Shown in pieces: positions 34,611-40,411 of a stretch of DNA of 40,411 bases. The DNA is from Candidatus Microthrix parvicella Bio17-1 (GTDB lineage Bacteria; Actinomycetota; Acidimicrobiia; Acidimicrobiales; Microtrichaceae). Where the stretch lies: NCBI RefSeq assembly GCF_000299415.1, contig NZ_AMPG01000011.1:1-40411 (forward strand), in the 5' to 3' direction. The position numbers were made by a program, and so were the translations under genes. The notes beneath the pieces were generated by a model. The model saw nothing but the letters and a program-made list of their open reading frames with translations, made no database searches and had not been told where the DNA came from. Position 1 is the stretch's first letter, and every line of letters starts with the position of its first letter.

Positions 34611-35030
34611 ATGACCAACACAAACGCGACCACACACAACTCGGGGTCGGGCGCAGGCTCTCACCGAGCTGGCGGCAGACACCTACCAGGCAGTCGATCA
34701 CCGACTTCGTTGTTGCCGTGACCGACCCCAAGTCGCCCGACTACGTCGAAGAGCCTGAGCGCGTGGCGGTATTCGACAACGACGGCACGTTGTGGGCCGA
34801 GCCGCCGCTCTACGCCCAACTCGCCTTCGCCCTCGACCGAGCGGCACAACTGGGTCACCCCACCAGTTTGGATGACCTGCATTCGGGCGGGATGGGCCCA
34901 TTGAAGGAGTTGATCGCCCTCACCCACTCGGGTGTGACCACCGAGGAGTTCGACGACCTGTGTCGGAGCCGGCTGTCATCGGCGCGTCACCCACGCTTGG
35001 ATCTGCCGTACCCAAAGACCGAGACCCGAC
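34611..35030 (+). pseudogene. HAD-family phosphatase, frameshifted and truncated
   Basis: A ribosome-binding site (GGGGA) and ATG at 34611 give MTNTNATTHNSGSGAGS, but the frame then changes near 34665. The next frame reads PSWRQTPTRQSITDFVVAV, RVAVFDNDGTLWAEPPLYAQ with the HAD nucleophile motif DxDGT, then LAFALDRAAQLGH and HSGVTTEEFDDLC up to RHPRLDLPY. After that the homology stops, so the second half of the HAD fold, with its lysine and later aspartates, is missing. I recall this HAD type beside arylsulfatase and formylglycine-generating enzyme genes, which matches the next loci. Confidence 0.75.
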
Positions 35031-35031
35031 C

Positions 35032-35136
35032 CTTGGAAGCGGCACCGACCAGATCACGTCGGCCTCCACCGAACGCGACTGGACCGAGGTCGACCTGGCC
35101 TCCGACCGGGCCACGAACTACCCGTCGGGCTCCTAA
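35032..35136 (+). other. Unassigned coding scrap after the HAD remnant
   Basis: A 34-codon stretch ending in TAA reads GSGTDQITSASTERDWTEVD, then LASDRATNYPSGS. Its composition (few Arg, many Thr, Asp and Ser) looks like real protein, unlike the Arg/Pro-rich other frames. It has no start and is not part of the HAD fold. It may be the C-terminal end of a gene whose body was deleted together with the HAD tail. Family not recognised. Confidence 0.35.
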
Positions 35137-35179
35137 GCATTCTGGCGCAGGGTGGGTCGACGTTGCAGCGCCAACCGTT

Positions 35180-36163
35180 TCAGCCGGCTCCTGCTACCAC
35201 CCGAAAGCCAATGTTGCCGGCGGTGGAGTCCGTCTGATTCGCGCTCCGGGCGTCCACTCGGTAACGCCAGCAGTAGCTCTCGTGGCACAGGTACGAACCG
35301 CCACGCATCACCCGCGCCGACCCCGCCGGCGGACCGGCCGGATCGACGGCGGCCCTGCGGTTGTACGTGAGTAGCGCGAACCAATCGAGACACCATTCCC
35401 AGACGTTGCCGGTCATCTGGTGGAGGCCGAAGCCATTCGGCGGGAAGTGGTCGGCGGGACTCGTCCCGATCCAACCGTCAGCACCGGTGTTCCCGCCGGG
35501 AAAGTCACCTTGGAACACGTTCATCCGATGCTCACCGTTCGGCTCGAGGTCGTCGCCCCACGGAAAATGCGATCCGCTCCGCCCCCCACGTGCAGCACGC
35601 TCCCACTGCGCTTCGGTCGGCAGGGTCGTTCCGCTCCAGTCGCAGAACGCAGCTGCGTCTTCCCAACTGACGTGGACCACGGGGTGGCCACCTCGATCCG
35701 CAACGTCGCTGTGCGGCCCTTCCGGGTGTCGCCAGTTCGCCCCGTCCACCTCACGCCACCAGGGAGCCGCCGCCACACCGCGTGTCGGCGGGAAGTCATC
35801 GGGGAGGAGGCCGCCGAAGACAAACGAGTTGCCGAAGCGGTCGGCCGTGCTCTGATGCCCGGTTGCAGCTATGAATGCTTGGAACTGATCGTTGGTCACC
35901 GTGGTCCGGGCGATTGCGAACGGACTCAAAGCCACCGTGTGTTCCGGACCTTCACCGTCGCTCGGGTAGCCGTTTGGATCGTTGGTGCCCATGGTGAACT
36001 CGCCGCCCGGGATGTCAACGAAATCGAACTCGACCGGATCGCTCTGCGACCCGACCTGAGGTTCGGGACCAGCCCCAGCAGCGCTTGGTTCGACGGTGGC
36101 GGGCAAAGCTCCCGGCCCGGTCGGCCGTTCCGGCGCACAACATGGTTGATCGTCGGAATGCAC
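35180..36163 (-). CDS. Formylglycine-generating enzyme (sulfatase-modifying factor)
   Basis: 327 aa, GTG start with GGGAGG just upstream. FGE-type enzymes convert the Cys of a CxPxR motif in sulfatases to formylglycine, using O2 and copper. Motifs in order: IPGGEFTMGTNDPNGYPSDG, PFAIARTTVTNDQFQAFIAA, PVVHVSWEDAAAFCDWSG, LPTEAQWERAARGG, FPWGDDLEPNGEHRMNVFQG, TGNVWEWCLDWF and the active-site loop GGSYLCHESYCWRYRVDARS. Both catalytic cysteines (C-x4-C) are present, which marks true FGE rather than EgtB/PvdO-type relatives. The N-terminal tail with CCAPERP is unusual. It appears intact, although the neighbouring sulfatase gene on the other strand is broken. Confidence 0.92.
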   Translation of the reverse strand: MHSDDQPCCAPERPTGPGALPATVEPSAAGAGPEPQVGSQSDPVEFDFVDIPGGEFTMGTNDPNGYPSDGEGPEHTVALSPFAIARTTVTNDQFQAFIAATGHQSTADRFGNSFVFGGLLPDDFPPTRGVAAAPWWREVDGANWRHPEGPHSDVADRGGHPVVHVSWEDAAAFCDWSGTTLPTEAQWERAARGGRSGSHFPWGDDLEPNGEHRMNVFQGDFPGGNTGADGWIGTSPADHFPPNGFGLHQMTGNVWEWCLDWFALLTYNRRAAVDPAGPPAGSARVMRGGSYLCHESYCWRYRVDARSANQTDSTAGNIGFRVVAGAG

Positions 36164-36329
36164 GGTTCCTCCCCTGCGCTACGTGGTGTTTTGACCCCCG
36201 GTCGCTCAAGCGATCGGGCACCCTGCCCATGCTCCCAGATCGGAGTACGCCGGTGGGCGGGCAACCGGCATTTCACCCGATGTAGGCGATGCCGGGCGGC
36301 GCACATCTCACCCACACCTACAAGGTGCC

Positions 36330-37318
36330 GACGAGGCGGCTGGACGTCGTATGCAACCTTCAACGCGCCCGCGGAGAAGTTGGGGCTCGACACGCCCCAT
36401 ACCTGGGATGGCGTGAAGGGCAGCAAGTCGACCGAGGTACGCGAGCTCAACTTGGAGGTGCGGCCGCTGCTCGATGAGCGATCGTCGGCAAGACCACCGA
36501 TTACATCAAGGCCAAGGCCAAGGCGGATCAGCCGTTCTTCACCTACGTCGGGCTTGCGAACATGCACCCGCCCGAAGCGGTCCACCCCGATTTCGATCAG
36601 ACCGATCCGTCGCGGCTGGGTCTGTACGCCGATCTCATCGCCGAGCTGGACCATCGAGTCAACCAGATCATGGACTGCCTCGACGAGGCAGGCGTTGCCG
36701 ACGATACCCTCCTCGTGTTCTCCAGCGACAACGGCGGGGTGATCGACACCGTGCCCCATGGCTGTTCGAGCGGCCCGTTCCGCGGCGGCTTCTTCACCCG
36801 CGGTGGGATGGTTCGACGCGCACTGCGGCCATGGTCCGCTACCCCGGAACGGTGCCGGAGGGCGTGGTGACCCAACAGATGCTCTCGGCACACGACTGAT
36901 ACCAGACCTTCGCCGCCTTCGCAGGAGCCTCGGACAAGGTGCCAACCGACCGGCCGATGGACGGCGTCGACGCGGCGGAGTTCATGCAGGGCACCAGCGA
37001 GGAGACAGGTCGGGAGTCGTTGCTGTTCTTCGGACCCGACGGGAGCCTCATGTCGTCGAAATGGCGCCAGGTGAAGGTGTGGCTTCCTCACTGCAGGGGA
37101 TCGCCGACCCGATCGTGCAGCCGAAGTTCCCCATGTTCTTCGACGTCGGTTGCGATCCCGGCGAGCGCTACAACCTGTTCCAGTTCAAGCTCGACATGGG
37201 CTGGATGTTCGGTGTGGCGTTCAGCTCCATCGCCCAGTTTGAGAAGACCGTTGCCGAGTAACCGAACGTCGAACCCGGTGAGGAATTCGACGACTACCCG
37301 GTAGCAGCCGCCAAGTAG
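36330..37318 (+). pseudogene. Arylsulfatase remnant with multiple lesions
   Basis: Pieces of one sulfatase appear in successive frames: TSYATFNAPAEKLGLDTPHT; then (shift near 36478) KTTDYIKAKAKADQPFFTYV, NQIMDCLDEAGVADDTLLVF and SSDNGGVID; then (shift near 36810) AAMVRYPGTVPEGVVTQQML. A TGA at 36897-36899 replaces the expected Trp before YQTFAAFAGASDKV. After another shift near 37085 come IADPIVQPKFPMFFDVGCDP and GERYNLFQFKLDM. A TAA at 37259-37261 stands where Tyr is expected, and the frame goes on to PNVEPGEEFDDYPVAAAK and TAG. The N-terminal third, with the CxPxR site that FGE modifies, is absent. It cannot make an active sulfatase. Confidence 0.85.
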
Positions 37319-37324
37319 GAAACC

Positions 37325-37337
37325 CGAGCAAGGCTCG
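37325..37337 (+). terminator. Possible terminator after the sulfatase remnant
   Basis: CGAGC-aag-GCTCG forms a short perfect 5-bp stem with a 3-nt loop, followed by ttct, just after the last stop of the sulfatase remnant. It is short and has only a weak T-tract, so it may be inactive. The rest of the 37319-37461 gap holds the ribosome-binding site of the next gene and no clear promoter. Confidence 0.3.
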
Positions 37338-37461
37338 TTCTCAATCGGGTCCGGTTCGAATCGTTTGATGTGGGTGATGCCGTATGAATCGCCCGACCTC
37401 AAGCTGATTCCACAACCAAGCGGAGCACCCTTTCAAGGGTTCCACGAATAGGAGAGATCAC

Positions 37462-37971
37462 ATGGCAAAAGTAGACGGAACGTTCCTCTACATCGGCACG
37501 TACGCAGGCGAGGCGGCCGCCCGAGACGACTACGCCATCGTCAAGGACCTCCACACCGATGGCGCTGTCGGCACCTATGACGCAGCCGTCATCACCAAGG
37601 ACTCGTCCGGCAAGGTGCACGTCAACAAGGACGAGATGGCCACGCGCCACGGCGGTTGGGGCGGCGCCGCAGCCGGCGCCGTCATCGGCATCCTGTTCCC
37701 GCCGGCCGTCATCGGCACCGCACTCGTCGGTGGGGCCATCGGCAGTATCGGCGGGCACGTCTGGCGCGGCCTTTCCCGATCGGACGTCAAGGAGCTTGGT
37801 GAGCTGCTCGACTCCGGCGAAGCTGCACTACTGGTCATTGGCGCAAGCACCCTTGAGGCTGCGCTCGACAAGGCACAGCTGAACGCCGAGAAGCACATCG
37901 CCAAGGAGCTCGGTGTCAGCACGGACGAAGTCGACGCCGCGGTCCAGGAAGCCGCCTCCGAAATCAACTGA
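37462..37971 (+). CDS. DUF1269 family protein
   Basis: 169 aa, ATG start with AGGAGA 7 nt upstream. The opening KVDGTFLYIGTYAGEAAARD, the central RHGGWGGAAAGAVIGILFPP and the second Gly-rich hydrophobic stretch ALVGGAIGSIGGHVWRGLS are typical of DUF1269 (PF06897). The C-terminal half is helical and acidic (GELLDSGEAALLVIGASTLE). The Gly-rich segments (about 66-100) may insert in the membrane. The function of the family is not established; I associate it with stress-related loci. It is one of two intact genes in an otherwise decayed stretch, and its codon pattern looks normal. Confidence 0.88.
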   Translation: MAKVDGTFLYIGTYAGEAAARDDYAIVKDLHTDGAVGTYDAAVITKDSSGKVHVNKDEMATRHGGWGGAAAGAVIGILFPPAVIGTALVGGAIGSIGGHVWRGLSRSDVKELGELLDSGEAALLVIGASTLEAALDKAQLNAEKHIAKELGVSTDEVDAAVQEAASEIN

Positions 37972-38125
37972 GTTTTTGGACGCGTCGTCATCAACCCGGC
38001 GGCGCCATCATCAACGCTTGTGGGCTCCGCCAACCCGACCGGGATCGTCAGGTCCTGCACGGAGTTTGTGCGGGGCCCGCACTCGTTGGTCCCATCTTCG
38101 GGCCGGCGCTTTCTGCTGGACGAAG

Positions 38126-38820
38126 GTCCCCACGCGGATCGTGGACATCCTCGCCGGGTTCGTCGCCGGAGCGATGATTTCGGCCGTCGCATTGGGTCTC
38201 CTCCCCGTGGCGGAAGTGCACATCGCCCTCTGGCAGACGGTGCTCTGGATGCTGATCGGCGTGGGTGTCTTCCTGCTCGGCGACTACGTGGTCGACAAGC
38301 GCTTTGCCGGTGAGGGCGCCGGGGAAGCGATGGGCATCGTCGTCGGGTCGGTGGTCGACGGGGTGCCCGAATCGCTCATCTTCGGCATCCAGATCGGTAT
38401 CGGCGCGACCATCAGCCCGGCCTTCTTGGGCCGCGCGTTCGACTCGATCATCCCGCAGGCCATCGCCCCTTCTGCGGACCTGGCCACTCGAGGTTGGGGT
38501 CCGGCGAGGCTCGGGCGCCTATGGCTGCTGGTCGTGCTGGGCTGTGGCTTGGCGGCAGGCCTCGGATACCTCCTCACCACGAACTTCTGGTCGGAGGGCG
38601 CGTACGACCCGCAGACGGGGTCCGAGCTGCAGACCTCCCAGTCGATGCCCAGCACCAACAACAATGGCGACGACCTCGTGATCAATTGCGACGGCTCCGT
38701 CGGCCTGTACTTCGGTCCGACAGCCCCGGATGGTGACAAGGTGAATTGGGTCGCGACGTGCAGCTGTGCGGTGACGCCCACGTCTTGAACTTCAGACTCT
38801 GGGCAACGCCGGAGCGCACA
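38126..38820 (+). pseudogene. ZIP-like transporter fused to a DUF1214 scrap
   Basis: One open frame joins two unrelated remnants. From 38126 it reads like the inner part of a ZIP-family metal transporter: VPTRIVDILAGFVAGAMISA, LLGDYVVDKRFAGEGAGEAM, then VVGSVVDGVPESLIFGIQIG and LVVLGCGLAAGLGYLL. The first membrane helix of a ZIP protein is lacking and no good start codon or ribosome-binding site is present. Near 38580 it changes abruptly to NFWSEGAYDPQTGSELQTSQ and NCDGSVGLYFGPTAPDGDKV, which is the end of a DUF1254/DUF1214 protein. The expected continuation (VLNFRLWATPERTL) is found in another frame after 38765. A deletion joining two genes, then a frameshift, explains this. Confidence 0.65.
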
Positions 38821-38857
38821 CTCGCGTCCGACGTCGGCGCGGCCGCAGCGAGCGCCG

Positions 38858-38962
38858 CTGCCCGCGGCCAACCGCATCGTGGACGACCCGCCCTTCCGCA
38901 CCCACCTCGAGGGCCGTAGTGACGAGGCGTCGCTGTTCCTCCAGAGCAAGCAGGCCGTGTGA
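38858..38962 (+). pseudogene. DUF2252-like fragment
   Basis: A 34-codon stretch ending in TGA reads NRIVDDPPFRTHLEGRSDEA and SLFLQSKQAV. Two short blocks recall DUF2252 proteins: a RIV-x-DPP segment and the GRD-x(4)-LFLQxKEA segment, which lie far apart in the full-length family. If correct, an internal deletion has brought them together. No start codon and no upstream homology. The assignment rests on memory of the family and two short motifs only. Confidence 0.35.
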
Positions 38963-39031
38963 TCCCCGACAACAAGCGGATCGGACCGCACCTCAGAAAC
39001 TTCGCGTTCGCGGAGGCTGTCTGGCCCGGGC

Positions 39032-39832
39032 TCACCGCGCCGACCAAGCTGCCGCCGACACCACCACGGTTGCAACTCCGAAAGCCAGCAGAGCGACGTG
39101 CTCAAACACTGCGCCGGCGATGTAGCTTCCCGGAAGCAACGGCACAGCAAATGAGGTCCAAACCGTCACCGCGACGCCGACGACCAAGACCCCCTTCGCA
39201 ACGAGGGCGGGTGCGCCCACATTCTGATGCAGGCGACGGCGAAACACCGCAAGGATCAAGACGGCCAGGATCGAGATGACCGAGATGCTCAAGTTGATCC
39301 ACACACCTGACGGGATACCCCCGGGTCCGCAGCTCGCGGTGGTGTCCGCACTCTGTTCCAGCCGGACTCGCTCAAGGTCGAGCGCGTTCGAAAACTGCAA
39401 CGACAGGGCGAGGATCGGACCGAGTAGGGCGGTCACGACCTGCATCGAGTCACGGGCAGCAGCAAAGACCACTGCGTTGGCCCCATAGGACTTGATCACG
39501 GCTCGAAGACCAAACAGCAGCAGCAACGACGCCAGACCGAAGACCGCTCCGAACAAGAACTGCTCGTGTGCCGCTACGCCGGCCGCCGCCCCGTCGCTGG
39601 GCCGACCCGATAGCCCTGCGTAGTTGAACGACAAGACCAGCAGCGCGAAGAACGCACACGTGAAGACGACGATCGAGTCGGCGATGCTGCGATCCTCGTC
39701 CTGCACCGCCTCGTGATCGAGGGGCAACAGAATCGCCAGTAGCGCGAAGCCGGCAAGGAGTCCGGCGATCGCCGAGTACCAGCCGGCGGCAGCCGCTATA
39801 TCGAACTGAAGCAGGTCCAACCGGCAGTTCAA
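39032..39832 (-). CDS. Unknown polytopic membrane protein
   Basis: 266 aa from a TTG codon; no ATG or GTG is available near the N-terminus. Seven or so hydrophobic segments are visible, e.g. YSAIAGLLAGFALLAILLPL, SIVVFTCAFFALLVLSFNYA, LFGAVFGLASLLLLFGL, WINLSISVISILAVLILAVF and GVLVVGVAVTVWTSFAVPLL. A charged loop LPLDHEAVQDEDRS follows helix 1. No family was recognised. The frame is intact and its composition is normal, so unlike its left-hand neighbours it is probably a working gene. The 175 bp to its right hold no further gene. Confidence 0.7.
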   Translation of the reverse strand: MNCRLDLLQFDIAAAAGWYSAIAGLLAGFALLAILLPLDHEAVQDEDRSIADSIVVFTCAFFALLVLSFNYAGLSGRPSDGAAAGVAAHEQFLFGAVFGLASLLLLFGLRAVIKSYGANAVVFAAARDSMQVVTALLGPILALSLQFSNALDLERVRLEQSADTTASCGPGGIPSGVWINLSISVISILAVLILAVFRRRLHQNVGAPALVAKGVLVVGVAVTVWTSFAVPLLPGSYIAGAVFEHVALLAFGVATVVVSAAAWSAR

Positions 39833-40007
39833 CGCAGACCCACCGGGCTTCTGTGACCCGAGTTTCGACGGTCCGGGCCCTCCGGCGGAGCAGCATGCGA
39901 GTGCAGCTCAGGACCACATGCCACCTGCGTCGTCATGGGGCTCCGATCCGCGCAGGAAGCGTTCTGACAGCGTAGCCAGAGCGGCATTGAGCTAGCTCCG
40001 ACGTGCA

Positions 40008-40388
40008 CTACAACGCCTCGCCGCTCTGCGCGTTGGCGACTGATTTCAGTTGAGCGTCAAAGGTCAGCACGTCGGTGCCATGCCAGATTGCGGTAGCCAG
40101 GACCAGGCAGTCGGGCATTTTCAGTCCGCTCTCGGCGCGGAGTCGAGCCAGCGCGACCGCATCGACGCGCATCTGAGACTCCCGCATACCAATGCTGATC
40201 AGCGTGTTCAGAACGGCCGACTCCGTGCAGTGACGCGCCGGGTGCACCAGCACCTCGGCGAGCGTTACCGGATGCACCAAAAACTGGTCGACATCGATCA
40301 ACCCCTGCACGGCATCGGCATGATGTGCATCGCCAGGGTCCAGATAGGCGATCAGCGCGCCGGCGTCGGCGACGGTCAGTCTGGCCAT
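40008..40388 (-). CDS. PIN-domain toxin, VapC-like
   Basis: 126 aa. PIN-fold ribonuclease toxins cut RNA with a cluster of acidic residues. Visible here: D8 in VADAGALIAYLDPGD, E45 in VTLAEVLVHP, D93 in GLKMPDCLVLATA and D111 in VLTFDAQL. Length and order fit VapC. ATG 40388 overlaps the end of an upstream frame that looks like the matching antitoxin, the normal layout of a vapBC operon. Confidence 0.92.
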   Translation of the reverse strand: MARLTVADAGALIAYLDPGDAHHADAVQGLIDVDQFLVHPVTLAEVLVHPARHCTESAVLNTLISIGMRESQMRVDAVALARLRAESGLKMPDCLVLATAIWHGTDVLTFDAQLKSVANAQSGEAL

Positions 40389-40411
40389 TCGTCGCGCAAA
40401 CCCTCTAGATA
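40376..40411 (-). CDS. C-terminal end of a VapB-like antitoxin (partial)
   Basis: Only the last 11 residues are in the window: YLEGLRDEWPD followed by TGA. The stop lies 13 nt inside the toxin gene. The LRDEWPD-type ending is what I expect of an antitoxin tail that wraps the PIN toxin. The DNA-binding part lies beyond the window edge. Confidence 0.6.
   Translation of the reverse strand, partial: YLEGLRDEWPD

Overview
The window is high-GC actinobacterial chromosome. Evidence is the str-operon order rpsL-rpsG-fusA, many GTG/TTG starts, chains of 4-nt start/stop overlaps, an F420-type luciferase-like oxidoreductase and actinobacterial-style GT-C membrane proteins. The gene set would suit class Acidimicrobiia (Microthrix-like), but that placement is an inference. 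No rRNA, tRNA, CRISPR array or insertion sequence was found.

Layout. (1) 1-3138, minus strand: rpsL, rpsG and fusA, with a 15-bp tandem repeat directly downstream of fusA. Ribosomal protein S12 carries Arg at position 88, the residue known from streptomycin-resistance mutants. (2) 3453-4193: a TetR regulator. (3) 4626-14043: a surface-glycan cluster. It holds a double GT4 protein, a second GT4 enzyme, a DDD-motif putative transferase, two GT-C membrane glycosyltransferases and a convergent third GT-C-like protein. (4) 14131-18178: assimilatory sulfite and siroheme module. cysH, cysI and cobA overlap by 4 nt each, and sirC diverges from a short region with a clear promoter and inverted repeat. 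(5) 18276-19148: an F420-type oxidoreductase. (6) 19213-23397: a compact four-gene operon of two membrane proteins with similar topology (one with TPR-like repeats) and two four-cysteine Fe-S PD-(D/E)XK-type proteins, one with intact and one with degenerate catalytic residues. It converges on an SF2 helicase gene. This is the best candidate here for an undescribed system. (7) 25175-31535: housekeeping and metabolic genes: a four-S1-domain protein, a cation exchanger, an AlkD-like glycosylase, a monoacylglycerol lipase-like hydrolase, an SDR enzyme, a TetR regulator and a zinc-finger membrane protein. (8) 31685-33016: a lipoprotein GH27 alpha-galactosidase. (9) 33069-38962: a gene graveyard. 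A frameshifted AI-2E family transporter, a truncated HAD phosphatase, a sulfatase pseudogene with several lesions, a ZIP/DUF1214 chimera and a DUF2252-like scrap surround two intact genes, the formylglycine-generating enzyme and a DUF1269 protein. (10) 39032-40411: an unknown membrane protein and a VapBC-type toxin-antitoxin pair cut by the window edge.

How it works together. The sulfur block would reduce activated sulfate to sulfide and build its own siroheme cofactor (CobA then SirC). The glycan block would build and decorate a cell-surface polymer using nucleotide-sugar GT4 enzymes inside and polyprenyl-sugar GT-C enzymes at the membrane. In the decay zone the sulfatase-maturing enzyme is intact while its neighbouring sulfatase is dead, so it must serve a sulfatase elsewhere or be on its way out. 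All functions are read from motifs and family knowledge; no search was run.
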